Assembly: GCF_034314165.1 (NCBI RefSeq)
Contig: NZ_JAVIWK010000001.1
Span: 5,099,001 to 5,163,000 of the forward strand
Length of the DNA stretch: 64,000 bases
Origin: Pseudomonas sp. Bout1
Lineage (GTDB): Bacteria > Pseudomonadota > Gammaproteobacteria > Pseudomonadales > Pseudomonadaceae
Direction of reading: 5' to 3'
This document shows, piece by piece, positions 43,213 to 52,815 of the stretch. The stretch's first letter is position 1, and every line of letters begins with the position of its first letter. The position numbers and the translations under genes were made by a program. The notes beneath the pieces were generated by a model. That model was not told where the DNA came from. It did no database searches and worked only from the letters and a program-made list of their open reading frames with translations.

Positions 43213-45345
43213 GTGTATTTGGGCCCTCCTCCTCGTTCATCTCTTTTGCTGTCGCTGTTGTGCATGCCGCTGTGCAGTGCGCCGTTGCTGGCCGACGACC
43301 TGTTTCTCGACAGCCAGCCGCTGCCGCAGGTGCTGACGGCTACCCGGCTTAAGCAATCGGCCGCCGCGGTGCCCGGCAGTATGACGGTGATCGACAGCGA
43401 GTTGATCAAGGCCAGCGGTGCGCGGGACATCCCCGAACTGCTGCGCTTGGTGCCCGGGATGATGGTCGGCTACACCACCGGCAACCAGGCCGCTGTGAAC
43501 TACCACGGCACCCAGGCCGGCGACGCCCGGCGCATGCAGGTATTGATCGATGGTCGCTCGGTCTACCGGGCGGGCCTGGCGACGGTGGACTGGAGCGATA
43601 TCCCGGTAGCCCTGGAAGACATCGACCGCATCGAAGTATTTCGCGGCCCCAACACCGTCAGCTACGGCGCTAACGCACTGATGGCGGTGGTCAACATCCT
43701 CACCCGCTCGCCGGCCAACAGCCACGGCACCCGGATGAAACTCACCCAGGGCGGACGCGGGATCAACGACTGGTACGCCAGCCAGGGCATGGGTTGGGAA
43801 ACCGGCGACTTGCGCCTGTCGCTGTCGGGGCAGCAGGACGATGGTTTTGACAGCGACCGCGTGGGCGCCGACCGGCGCGACGGTCGCCGCCTGAGCCGCT
43901 TCAGCCTGGCCGTGAGCCAGACCCTGAATGCGCAACAAAGCATCGACTGGCAACTGGATGCGAAGGAAGGCACCAACCAACGCCCGTACACCTACCAACC
44001 GGTGTTCGACGGGATTACCGAAGGCGGCGACAATTCCGACGTCAGCGCCAAGGATTACGCCGGCTCCCTGCGCTGGAATATCGACTTCAACCCTGATCAC
44101 AGCCTGTATATCCAGGGCTCGGCCCAGCAGTGGGACCGCCGCCAGATCTGGCGCGCCTGCGATGCCAAGGTTTCGTTCAGCCCGGAGCTGACCCAGCTGT
44201 GGCAGCTCAACCCCAACTATGCCGAGCAACTGGCCCGGCACATGGACACGTACAGCAAGGGCTCGGCACCGCCAGGCTCCGCCGCCGAACAGGCATTGGG
44301 CAATCAGGTCCTGAACCAATGGCGCAACGGCGCGAACCAGAGCGTCTGCGGCAACATTGACCAAAGCACCAAGGAAAGCCGCTACGACCTGGAGCTGCAA
44401 GACACCCTCAGCCTGTCCGACAGCCTGCGCCTGGTCAGCGGCATGAACTACCGCTACGACCGCGCCGACTCCGACACCTACTTCAACGGCACCCTGGACG
44501 ACACCACCTGGCGCCTGTTCGGCCACCTCGAATGGCGCGCCAGTGAACACTGGCTGCTGCAGGGAGGTGCGATGTATGAAGACACCCACCTGAGCGGCAA
44601 CTCGCTGACGCCCCGAGTGGCCGTCAACTACCTGATCAACCCGCGTCACGGCCTGCGCGCGGTGTACTCCGAAGCCATCCGCTCGCCAGACATGTTCGAG
44701 AACAACGTCAACTGGAGCTACCGCGTCACCAACCTCAGCTCGCCCGCCTACGGCCAGAATTCCGGGCAATACTTCGTGGTGACCCGTGGCCCGGGCAACC
44801 TCGACAAAGAGCTGATGCGCTCCCGAGAGTTGGGCTACAACGGCTTTTTTGCCGACATCGGGCTGAACGTGGACGTGAAGCTGTTCTATGACGAAATCAG
44901 CGACATGGTCAGCGAGCCGCTGCGCAACAACCAGTACATCGCCAGCAACTCAAACAGCTCGCGCTTTACCGGTACCGAAACCCAGCTCGACTGGCACATG
45001 AGCACCGCCGACCGGCTGCGCGTCACCTATGCTTATGTGGATGCCAGCGCCACCAACCCTCTGGACAAACAGCAAACCGCCCGCAACAGCGGCTCGGCCG
45101 GCTGGATGCGCGAATGGGGCCATGGCTGGTCCAGCGCGGTGTTCTACTATGGGGACGATGCGCTCAACCAGTATCGCTTCGAACGGGTCGACCTGCGGGT
45201 GGCCAAGCGCATTGCCTTGGGCAAAGCCAACGTGGAGCTGGCCGGCATGTTGCAGCAACGGCTCGACAATCAGCCCACCACCTGGCCCGACAACAACTAT
45301 GACCAACGCCACGTGCTCTACTTCAGTGCGGAGTTAGAGTTCTAG
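43213..45345 (+). CDS. TonB-dependent receptor of a receptor/binding protein/kinase operon
   Basis: 710 residues from a GTG at 43213 (AAGG eight bases before), chosen because it gives a clean signal peptide (LLLSLLCMPLCSAPLLA). TonB-box-like LPQVLTATRLKQS, then the plug domain (ALEDIDRIEVFRGPNTVSYG, GANALMAVVNILTR) and a full barrel ending LYFSAELEF. Two cysteines 63 codons apart (44158, 44347) lie in one insert and may be disulfide-bonded outside the cell. No STN domain. Its stop overlaps the start of the binding-protein gene, so the operon is tightly coupled. Confidence 0.9.
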   Translation: MYLGPPPRSSLLLSLLCMPLCSAPLLADDLFLDSQPLPQVLTATRLKQSAAAVPGSMTVIDSELIKASGARDIPELLRLVPGMMVGYTTGNQAAVNYHGTQAGDARRMQVLIDGRSVYRAGLATVDWSDIPVALEDIDRIEVFRGPNTVSYGANALMAVVNILTRSPANSHGTRMKLTQGGRGINDWYASQGMGWETGDLRLSLSGQQDDGFDSDRVGADRRDGRRLSRFSLAVSQTLNAQQSIDWQLDAKEGTNQRPYTYQPVFDGITEGGDNSDVSAKDYAGSLRWNIDFNPDHSLYIQGSAQQWDRRQIWRACDAKVSFSPELTQLWQLNPNYAEQLARHMDTYSKGSAPPGSAAEQALGNQVLNQWRNGANQSVCGNIDQSTKESRYDLELQDTLSLSDSLRLVSGMNYRYDRADSDTYFNGTLDDTTWRLFGHLEWRASEHWLLQGGAMYEDTHLSGNSLTPRVAVNYLINPRHGLRAVYSEAIRSPDMFENNVNWSYRVTNLSSPAYGQNSGQYFVVTRGPGNLDKELMRSRELGYNGFFADIGLNVDVKLFYDEISDMVSEPLRNNQYIASNSNSSRFTGTETQLDWHMSTADRLRVTYAYVDASATNPLDKQQTARNSGSAGWMREWGHGWSSAVFYYGDDALNQYRFERVDLRVAKRIALGKANVELAGMLQQRLDNQPTTWPDNNYDQRHVLYFSAELEF

Positions 45346-46277
45346 TGGACAGCGACTCGTCACGGATGACCCCCTCCTTTACCGCCAGGCTTTGGCGGCG
45401 CTGTGTGTTGCTTGGGGTTTTACTGGCTGCCGCGCCGGCATGGGCGGCGGATATCCTGCTGACGGCTGCCGAAGACGGTGCAGGCGTACAGGCATTCGCA
45501 CAAGCCCTGAGCCAGCAGCGCCCCGAGGACCGCGTTAAGTTCACGGCGCTCAAAGACCTCCCCGCCCCCGCACATTTGCCGGCCGGCACCCGCTTGATCC
45601 TGCTGGACCTGCCCAGCCTCGACTGGCGCCTGCAGGACACTCAAGGCCCGCCGACCCTGGTGTTGCGCATCAGTCGCCTGCAAGCCCGCCAGCGCCTGGG
45701 AGACCGCGTGCCACCGAAGATCAGCCTGCTGTGGAGCGACCCGCCGCTGGACCGCCAACTGCGCCTGATCACCGGCATCCTGCCCCAGGCCCATCGTATC
45801 GGCGTGCTGTATAGCAAAGACAGCGAGTTTCTACTCCAAGAGCTCTATCAATACGCAGCGCCCATGGGCCTGCAGATCGTGCCCCAGCTTTGGGACAACA
45901 TTAATGACAGTCGCCCACTGCAAAGCCTGTTCAAGAACAGCGACGTCCTGCTGGGGCTGGACGATCCAGAGCTTTACAACCCGAAAACCGCGAAAAACCT
46001 GCTGCTCAGTAGCTACGCCAGGCAATTGCCACTGGTGGGGCCTAACGCCGGGTTCGTCAAGGCCGGCAGCCTTGCCAGCACCTATAGCGACCAGGCCGAC
46101 TGGCTGAACGTGCTTGATCGCCTGCTGGACCATGCACCATCCAGTTGGCCACGCTCGCTGTACCCGGAACGTTTCAAAGTCGTTGGCAACCCACAGGTTG
46201 CGCGCTCACTGGGGATCGAACAGGTGGACGAAACCAACGTCGCCGCACGCCTGGCCGAAGGAGAAAACCGCCCATGA
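45345..46277 (+). CDS. Orphan ABC substrate-binding-like periplasmic protein
   Basis: 310 residues if the overlapping GTG (TAGTG) at 45345 is used; an ATG at 45366 is also possible. Signal peptide (LLGVLLAAAPAWA), then a fold of the ABC_sub_bind type: LWSDPPLDRQLRLITGILPQ, IGVLYSKDSEFLLQELYQ, SDVLLGLDDPELYNPK and ARQLPLVGPNAGFVKAGS. There are no ABC permease or ATPase genes in the operon, so it is unlikely to feed a transporter; it most likely binds a ligand and talks to the kinase that overlaps its stop (ATGA). Confidence 0.85.
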   Translation: MDSDSSRMTPSFTARLWRRCVLLGVLLAAAPAWAADILLTAAEDGAGVQAFAQALSQQRPEDRVKFTALKDLPAPAHLPAGTRLILLDLPSLDWRLQDTQGPPTLVLRISRLQARQRLGDRVPPKISLLWSDPPLDRQLRLITGILPQAHRIGVLYSKDSEFLLQELYQYAAPMGLQIVPQLWDNINDSRPLQSLFKNSDVLLGLDDPELYNPKTAKNLLLSSYARQLPLVGPNAGFVKAGSLASTYSDQADWLNVLDRLLDHAPSSWPRSLYPERFKVVGNPQVARSLGIEQVDETNVAARLAEGENRP

Positions 46278-48175
46278 CCTTTCGTCGCCGTTGGGACATC
46301 AACACCCGTACCCAGATCATTACCCTGGGCCCGGCACTCCTGCTGACGCTGCTGCTGATCAGTTTCTTTACTTTCGTGCGGATCCAGGACTTGCGCCAGG
46401 AGCTGGACCACACCGGCCAGTTGATCGCCAACCAACTGGCGCCGGCCACCGAATACGGGGTGATTTCCGGCAACAACGACGTACTTGAAAGCCTGCTGCG
46501 CGCCACACTGGCCACGCCGCATGTACGCTTCCTGGAAATTCAGGACAGCTCGGAAAACATCCTGGTGTACGTCGAGCAACCTTCAGAGAAGCACGACCGC
46601 TCGCTGTCGGTGAAAGTCTTCCAGGCGCCGATTCGCCTGCAACATATCCAGTTGGGCAATGACTTCTTCCAGGACAGCAGCGCCGAGCCCAAGGCGCACC
46701 GCGCCGATTACTTGGGCCGGGTGATTGTCGGCATGTCCAACGATGCGTTCAGCCAGCGCCAGCAGGAAATCCTGTTCAAGGCCGGGATTCTCGCGCTGTT
46801 CGCCCTGCTGTTTACCTTCCTGCTGGCCCGGCGTCTGGCGGCCAGCCTGTCGCAGCCCATCAGCGCCATGGGCAATGCGGTGAAGGCGATCCAGCAAGGC
46901 GACTACCAGACGCCATTGCCCATCGTGGACGACTCGGAACTGGGCGACCTGTCGCGCCACATCAATAACCTGGCCGACGGTTTGAACCAGGCCAGCCGCG
47001 AACAGCACCAGGCCATGGCCCAGTTGATCCAGACCCGCGAAGAAGCCGAACGGGCCAACAATGCCAAGTCGGACTTCCTGGCGATGATGAGCCATGAGCT
47101 GCGCACGCCGATGAACGGGGTGCTGGGCATGCTGCAACTGCTCGAAACCACCGACATGACCGAGGAGCAGACCGAATACGCGGCGCTGGCCTCGGAGTCC
47201 ACCGAACACCTGCTCAAGGTGATCAACGACATCCTCGACTTCTCGCGCATCGAGCGCGCGGCCCTGGAGTTGGAGCACATTCCGTTCGACCTGGTGGAAC
47301 TGATCAGCAGTTGCGCCCAGGCCTTCCAGCACGCTGCCCAGCAACGCGGGCTGGCGCTTGCAGTGCCGATCCCGCAGGGCCTGGGCTCGCTGCAGGTACA
47401 AGGCGATCCAACCCGTATCCGGCAGATCCTGGTGAACCTGATCGGCAATGCCCTCAAGTTCACCGAACACGGCACCGTCACCGTCGAGCCCCACTGGCAA
47501 ACACTGGACCATGAATTGCTGTGGTTCACCTGCACCGTGCGCGACAGCGGGATTGGCATCTGCGCCGAACGCCTGGAAATGATGTTCGATGCATTCCAGC
47601 AAGCCGACAGTTCCATTTCAAGACGTTACGGCGGCACCGGGCTGGGCCTGCCCATCGCGCGCACCTTGGCCGAACGCATGGGCGGTACCCTGCGCGCCCA
47701 GAGCGAAGAGGGCCAGGGTTCGGTGTTCACCCTGGAAATCCCGCTGGCGATCTACCAGCAAAGCCTGCCGGTGCTCACGCCGGATGCCGAAGGCAATGCC
47801 AGCGCGGGCGAGGGGCGCAACGTGTTACTGGTGGAAGACAATCCGGTCAATCGCACCGTGGTTGAAGCCATGCTGCGCAGCCTGGGGTTCGAGGTGAGCA
47901 TCGCCACCGACGGCGCCGAAGCGATTCGCAGTGCCGAGAGCCTGATCTTTACCGCGATCCTGATGGACTGCCGACTGCCGGGCATCGACGGCTACGAGGC
48001 CACCCGACAGATTCGCCAGTTGCCCGGCTGCGCCGACCTGCCGATCATTGCGCTCACGGCCAATGCCTTGCAGGGCGACCGCGAAGCGTGCCTGGCCGCA
48101 GGCATGAATGATTACCTGGCAAAGCCGTTCAAACGCACGGATTTGCAGCAAATCCTGCAGCGATGGGTGCAGTAA
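46274..48175 (+). CDS. Hybrid sensor histidine kinase (PA1611-like)
   Basis: 633 residues from the ATG at 46274, overlapping the previous stop. First helix ITLGPALLLTLLLISFFTF; a periplasmic domain of ~125 residues (ATEYGVISGNNDVLESLL, as in BarA-type sensors); second helix GILALFALLFTFLLARRLA; HAMP; HisKA MMSHELRTPMNGVLG; ATPase NLIGNALKFTEHG and GTGLGLPIARTL; C-terminal receiver VLLVEDNPVNRTVVEAML with ILMDCRLPGIDGYEATRQIR. P. aeruginosa PA1611, beside fabA, signals through HptB and contacts RetS; I infer the same branch here. Confidence 0.9.
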   Translation: MTFRRRWDINTRTQIITLGPALLLTLLLISFFTFVRIQDLRQELDHTGQLIANQLAPATEYGVISGNNDVLESLLRATLATPHVRFLEIQDSSENILVYVEQPSEKHDRSLSVKVFQAPIRLQHIQLGNDFFQDSSAEPKAHRADYLGRVIVGMSNDAFSQRQQEILFKAGILALFALLFTFLLARRLAASLSQPISAMGNAVKAIQQGDYQTPLPIVDDSELGDLSRHINNLADGLNQASREQHQAMAQLIQTREEAERANNAKSDFLAMMSHELRTPMNGVLGMLQLLETTDMTEEQTEYAALASESTEHLLKVINDILDFSRIERAALELEHIPFDLVELISSCAQAFQHAAQQRGLALAVPIPQGLGSLQVQGDPTRIRQILVNLIGNALKFTEHGTVTVEPHWQTLDHELLWFTCTVRDSGIGICAERLEMMFDAFQQADSSISRRYGGTGLGLPIARTLAERMGGTLRAQSEEGQGSVFTLEIPLAIYQQSLPVLTPDAEGNASAGEGRNVLLVEDNPVNRTVVEAMLRSLGFEVSIATDGAEAIRSAESLIFTAILMDCRLPGIDGYEATRQIRQLPGCADLPIIALTANALQGDREACLAAGMNDYLAKPFKRTDLQQILQRWVQ

Positions 48176-48264
48176 CACGGTGCCATCAGCCAACTGCGAC
48201 TGGCGTGAAAGACGAAAGTGCGGCAGTCTTAGGCACCCGAACGGGCCCGTAAACCGGCCCGGTT

Positions 48265-48291
48265 TATAATTTCAGTGCACAAGTGTACATT
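48265..48291 (+). promoter_or_regulatory. fabA promoter with candidate DesT/FabR-type operator
   Basis: A perfect -10 box TATAAT (48265-48270) is followed at once by the near-palindrome AGTGCACA-AG-TGTACATT (48274-48291), 6 of 8 positions symmetrical. In P. aeruginosa fabAB is known to be repressed by DesT, a TetR-type protein with a similar ACA-N2-TGT operator. The hairpin AAACCGG-C-CCGGTTT (48251-48265) just before may end the kinase transcript. No good -35 is seen. Confidence 0.5.
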
Positions 48292-48422
48292 CATGACCTT
48301 GACGCTGTGACTTTCACTACAACGCAATAGTCTATGTGTAGGCTGCCGACATGAGGCATGAACGCGTCGTCGGCCAGGAAGATTTACCCTGCCCTGCCGC
48401 ATGGGATTATTGAGGAGCTCGC

Positions 48423-48938
48423 ATGACCAAACAAAACGCCTTTACTCGGGAAGACCTGCTGCGCTGCAGTCGCGGTGAGCTGTTCGGCCCAGGTAACGCG
48501 CAACTGCCCGCCCCGAACATGCTGATGGTGGATCGCATCACCCATATCAGCGAAGAGGGTGGCAAGTACGGCAAAGGTGAATTGGTCGCCGAGCTGGATA
48601 TCACCCCTGACCTGTGGTTCTTCGCCTGCCATTTCGAAGGCGATCCGGTGATGCCGGGCTGCCTGGGCCTTGACGCCATGTGGCAGCTGGTTGGCTTCTA
48701 CCTCGGCTGGCAAGGCCTGCCGGGCCGCGGTCGCGCCCTGGGTTCGGGCGAAGTGAAGTTCTTTGGCCAGGTCTTGCCGACCGCCAAGAAAGTCACCTAC
48801 AACATTCAAATCAAGCGCGTCCTCAAGGGCAAGCTGAACCTGGCCATTGCCGATGGTTCGGTGACTGTCGACGGTCGCGAGATTTATACTGCCGAAGGCC
48901 TTCGGGTCGGCGTATTCACTTCCACTGACAACTTTTAA
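48423..48938 (+). CDS. fabA: 3-hydroxydecanoyl-ACP dehydratase/isomerase
   Basis: 171 residues, standard FabA. Catalytic His in [20 protein letters not shown] (with the Asp just after) and [19 protein letters not shown]. It dehydrates 3-hydroxydecanoyl-ACP and isomerises the double bond to cis-3, the step that commits carbon to unsaturated fatty acids. GAGGAG lies before the ATG. fabB follows after 11 bases. Confidence 0.98.
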   Translation: MTKQNAFTREDLLRCSRGELFGPGNAQLPAPNMLMVDRITHISEEGGKYGKGELVAELDITPDLWFFACHFEGDPVMPGCLGLDAMWQLVGFYLGWQGLPGRGRALGSGEVKFFGQVLPTAKKVTYNIQIKRVLKGKLNLAIADGSVTVDGREIYTAEGLRVGVFTSTDNF

Positions 48939-48949
48939 GGGTTATCCGC

Positions 48950-50170
48950 ATGCGCCGCGTCGTTATCACTGGTCTGGGCATTGTTTCGTGCCTGGGCAAT
49001 GACAAAGAGACCGTCTCCGCTAACCTGCGTGCAAGTCGCCCTGGCATCCGTTTCAACCCGGAATATGCCGAAATGGGTCTGCGTAGCCAGGTTTCCGGCT
49101 CCATCGACCTGCCCCTCGAAGAGCTGATTGATCGCAAGATCTATCGCTTCGTCGGCCACGCAGCCGCCTACGCCTACCTGGCCATGAGGGACGCAATCAC
49201 CGATTCCGGCCTGAGCGAAGACCAGGTGTCCAACGTGCGTACTGGCCTGATCGCCGGTTCCGGTGGCGCGTCGACCTTGAACCAGATGGAAGCGCTGGAC
49301 ATCCTGCGCGAGAAAGGCGTCAAGCGTGTTGGCCCGTACCGCGTCACGCGGACCATGGGTAGCACCGTTTCCGCCTGCCTGGCCACGCCGTTCAAGATCA
49401 AGGGCGTGAACTACTCGATCTCCTCTGCTTGCGCCACCAGTGCTCACTGCATCGGTACTGCTGTAGAGCAGATCCAGCTGGGCAAGCAAGACATCGTGTT
49501 TGCCGGTGGCGGTGAAGAAGAACATTGGAGCCAGTCGTTCCTGTTCGACGCCATGGGCGCCTTGTCGACCCAGTACAACGAAACCCCGGAAAAAGCCTCG
49601 CGTGCCTACGACGCCAAGCGTGACGGTTTCGTCATCGCCGGCGGTGGCGGCATGGTGGTGGTCGAGGAGCTGGAACACGCCCTGGCCCGTGGTGCGAAGA
49701 TCTACGCGGAAATCGTCGGCTACGGCGCGACGTCCGACGGCTACGACATGGTTGCGCCAAGCGGCGAAGGCGCCATCCGCTGCATGCAGATGGCCATGGC
49801 TACCGTAGATACCCCGATCGACTACCTGAACACCCACGGTACTTCGACTCCGGTCGGCGACTCCAAGGAAATGGAAGGTGTACGTGCGGTATTCGGCGAC
49901 AAGGCACCGGCGATCAGCTCTACCAAGAGCCTGTCGGGTCACTCCCTGGGCGCCGCTGGCGTTCACGAAGCGATCTACTGCCTGCTGATGATGGAAGGCA
50001 ACTTCATGGCAGGTTCTGCCAACATCGAGGAACTGGATCCGGAAGTGGCTGACATGCCGATCCTGACCAAGACCCGTGAAGATGCGACCATCAACACCGT
50101 GATGAGCAACAGCTTCGGCTTTGGTGGCACTAACGCTACCCTGGTGCTGAAACGCTGGCAGGGTAAGTAA
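48950..50170 (+). CDS. fabB: 3-ketoacyl-ACP synthase I
   Basis: 406 residues. Catalytic Cys in [18 protein letters not shown], His in [14 protein letters not shown] and His in [17 protein letters not shown], the KAS I triad. It elongates the cis-3-decenoyl-ACP made by FabA, so fabAB together make the unsaturated fatty acids. A textbook terminator follows. Confidence 0.98.
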   Translation: MRRVVITGLGIVSCLGNDKETVSANLRASRPGIRFNPEYAEMGLRSQVSGSIDLPLEELIDRKIYRFVGHAAAYAYLAMRDAITDSGLSEDQVSNVRTGLIAGSGGASTLNQMEALDILREKGVKRVGPYRVTRTMGSTVSACLATPFKIKGVNYSISSACATSAHCIGTAVEQIQLGKQDIVFAGGGEEEHWSQSFLFDAMGALSTQYNETPEKASRAYDAKRDGFVIAGGGGMVVVEELEHALARGAKIYAEIVGYGATSDGYDMVAPSGEGAIRCMQMAMATVDTPIDYLNTHGTSTPVGDSKEMEGVRAVFGDKAPAISSTKSLSGHSLGAAGVHEAIYCLLMMEGNFMAGSANIEELDPEVADMPILTKTREDATINTVMSNSFGFGGTNATLVLKRWQGK

Positions 50171-50193
50171 GGCCCCGCAGCTTGATCGCCTGA

Positions 50194-50226
50194 AAACGCC
50201 CCGACTGGTTCGGGGCGTTTTTTTTT
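50194..50226 (+). terminator. fabB terminator
   Basis: AAACGCCCCGA (50194-50204), loop CTGGT, TCGGGGCGTTT (50210-50220), then more T's. A perfect intrinsic terminator. Confidence 0.95.
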
Positions 50227-50245
50227 GCGTTTCTGAAATGGCGTT

Positions 50246-51016
50246 TATATCCGTTATTTGGGTGATGGCTTAGATGGGTTCCGCCCTTACGGCGGGTCAC
50301 TTTTGAAAGGAGCCCAAAAGTAACCAAAAGGCTCTTGCCCCACCACTCGGCACCTCGCTTAGGCTCGGTGTGCCCTCACTCCGGCATTACTCCGCGGGCC
50401 GCCGCGACGGCCCGTCCCTGGCCCGTCGCGGCTAAACCGGCGTCCTGCCGGTTTACCCGCTCCGTAATACCTGCGTTCGGCCAGCGTGGTTGACGGGGCG
50501 CCTAAGATCAAGATCACAAGCAGATCAAGAACACAGCGGCCTACAGGCCGGCTTGAGTGTTAAAAGCCAGATCAAAAGCTAAAGCAGGCACGGTTCCAAT
50601 GTAGGAGCTGGCTTGCCTGCGATGGCATCACTTCGGCGCATCTGAAAAACCGAGTTGCCTGCATCGCCGGCAAGCCAGCTCCTACAGCTTTTGCTCTGGC
50701 TTTTAACACTCAGGTCGGCTTTCAGGCCGCCGTGCCCTTGATCTTGCTTGTGATCTTGATCTAACTGCCCCATTCAGCCCGAGGCCGAACGCAGGGATTG
50801 AGGAGCGGGTAAACCGGCAGGACGCCGGTTTAGCCGCGACGGGCCAGGGACGGGCCGTCGCGGCGGCCCGCGGAGCAATGCCGGAGTGAGGGAACACCGA
50901 GCCTAGGCGAGGTGCCGACAGGCGGGGCAGAGCGTTTTGGTTACTTTTGCGCTTTTCAAAAGTGACCCGCTGTAAGAGCGGAACCATAAGCGGCCGTTAC
51001 CTAAATAACGGATATA
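50246..51016. repeat. Long nested palindromic element, copy C (771 bp)
   Basis: Ends TATATCCGTTATT / AATAACGGATATA. Almost identical to copy B; the left-arm stem is GCCGCGACGG / CCGTCGCGGC with a larger loop than B. It lies between fabB and the convergent chemoreceptor gene, 20 bases after the fabB terminator. Confidence 0.9.
50600..50686. repeat. REPIN at the centre of palindromic copy C
   Basis: 87 bases, arms TGTAGGAGCTGGCTTGCC and GGCAAGCCAGCTCCTACA. Confidence 0.87.
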
Positions 51017-51041
51017 CACCCCACTCCCCAAAAACACAGGC

Positions 51042-52667
51042 CTAAACCGAAAACCTAGCCACCATGGTGTTCAGATCCACAGCCAACCGCGACAATTCCT
51101 GACTCGCCGCACTGGTCTGATTCGCCCCCGCCGACGTCTGCTGCGCCAAATCGCGGATATTCATCAAATTGCGATCCACCTCCCGCGCCACCGCCGCCTG
51201 CTCCTCCGAGGCACTGGCAATCACCAGGTTGCGCTCATTGATCAGGGTAAACGCCGAAGCAATCGCCTCCAGCGCCGTCCCCGCCGACTTGGCGATATCC
51301 AACGTCGAACGCGCCCGAGTAGTGCTCTGCTGCATAGAGTGCACCGCCTGATCAGTCCCCTGCTGAATCCCACTAATCATCTGCTCGATTTCCTGGGTCG
51401 ACTGCTGCGTACGATGCGCCAAGGCCCGCACTTCGTCCGCCACCACCGCAAACCCGCGCCCGGCATCCCCGGCCCGCGCCGCTTCGATCGCGGCATTCAA
51501 CGCCAGCAAATTGGTCTGCTCGGCGATCGAGCGAATCACATCCAACACCTTGCTGATGCCATACACCTTCTGCGCCAAGTCCTCCACCTGCGTCGCATTG
51601 GCCGTCACATCATCCGCCAGGGACTCAATCGACAACACTGTCTGATGCACCTGCTCACGACCCTGCTGGGCGATACGATCAGACTCCACGGACGCCTGCG
51701 AAGTGGCCACCGCATTGCTCGCCACCTCCTCCACCGCCGCCGTCATCTGATTCACCGCAGTGGCCGCCTGCTCGATTTCCTGGCTCTGCTGATGCAACCC
51801 ACGGGTCGCATCTTCCGTCACGCAACTGAGCTCTTCGGAAGCCGACGCCAACTGGCTCGACGAATCGGAAATACGCCGAATGGTTTCCCGCAGGCTCTCC
51901 TGCATGCTCTTCAGCGCCTGCTGCAAACGCGCCGGCTCATCCTTGCCGCTGACGACAATCACGCCAGTCAGATCGCCACTGGCCACGCCCTGGGCGACTT
52001 TCAACGATTGGGACAGCGGCAGCACGATACTGCGGGTCAGCAGTAACGCCAGGCCAATGGTGATCAGCGCCGTCAGCACAACCATGCCTACCACCCAACT
52101 GCGCGATTGCGCGAACACGCTTTGCGCCAGACTCGCCGCCTGATTGGCACTGACCTTGTTCAACGTGACCAGCTCTCGCAGGGTGCCGGCCAACTCGTCG
52201 GCAAGTTGGTTCATCTCGCCGTTGACCACCTTGATCGCATCTTCCAGTTGATTGGCTTGGGAAAACGCCATCACTTGTTCCTGGCGCTGCAGGTAGCGTT
52301 GCTCCTCGGTTTTAAAGCGATCAAACAGCACGCGTTCTTCGGGCAGTACGATCAAGCCTTCGTAAAGTGCCTGAGCCTGGTGCAGGCCGGCTTTGAGCTG
52401 GGTAATTTTCTGTTCGTTCTGCGTGATCGCCTGCGGGTCGCGGTTCAACAGCAGCCGCAATGTCAGGGCCCGTACCCGCAGCAAGTCCTGATTCATCTCG
52501 CCGACCGCCATCACGCTGGGCAGCCAGTTGTTTTCCACCTGGTCCGAATGCTGGCGCATATTGCCCATCTGCAACAAGGCAAACCCGCCCAGGGCAAACA
52601 CCATCAGCGCCAGCAAACCAAACCCCAGGCCGGCGCGAGGGGCGATATTCAGACTTCTGATATTCAT
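51042..52667 (-). CDS. Methyl-accepting chemotaxis protein with four-helix-bundle sensor
   Basis: 541 residues from the ATG at 52667 (AAGGA upstream). First helix [17 protein letters not shown]; a ~150-residue helical periplasmic domain of the 4HB_MCP type ([40 protein letters not shown]); second helix [24 protein letters not shown]; signalling hairpin tip [20 protein letters not shown] with [19 protein letters not shown]. In P. aeruginosa the chemoreceptor PA1608 lies at the same place after fabB, from memory. Ligand unknown. Confidence 0.9.
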   Translation of the reverse strand: MNIRSLNIAPRAGLGFGLLALMVFALGGFALLQMGNMRQHSDQVENNWLPSVMAVGEMNQDLLRVRALTLRLLLNRDPQAITQNEQKITQLKAGLHQAQALYEGLIVLPEERVLFDRFKTEEQRYLQRQEQVMAFSQANQLEDAIKVVNGEMNQLADELAGTLRELVTLNKVSANQAASLAQSVFAQSRSWVVGMVVLTALITIGLALLLTRSIVLPLSQSLKVAQGVASGDLTGVIVVSGKDEPARLQQALKSMQESLRETIRRISDSSSQLASASEELSCVTEDATRGLHQQSQEIEQAATAVNQMTAAVEEVASNAVATSQASVESDRIAQQGREQVHQTVLSIESLADDVTANATQVEDLAQKVYGISKVLDVIRSIAEQTNLLALNAAIEAARAGDAGRGFAVVADEVRALAHRTQQSTQEIEQMISGIQQGTDQAVHSMQQSTTRARSTLDIAKSAGTALEAIASAFTLINERNLVIASASEEQAAVAREVDRNLMNIRDLAQQTSAGANQTSAASQELSRLAVDLNTMVARFSV

Positions 52668-52815
52668 GCTCGGAATCCTTCCATAAGCGCTGCATCCACC
52701 TGCAGCGGGCTCTTGAAAGGTATCGGCGAAGGACGGGGTTTGCGTAAGACGAAAATGCGATATCAAAACGCCTTATCATCGCCCCGTCTGCGCTGTAGCG
52801 ATTCAGCGAAGCCCT

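Noticed and set aside
43237..44769. 510-codon minus-strand frame within the sensor-operon receptor
   Set aside because: Antisense shadow; the plus-strand frame has plug and barrel motifs and a signal peptide.
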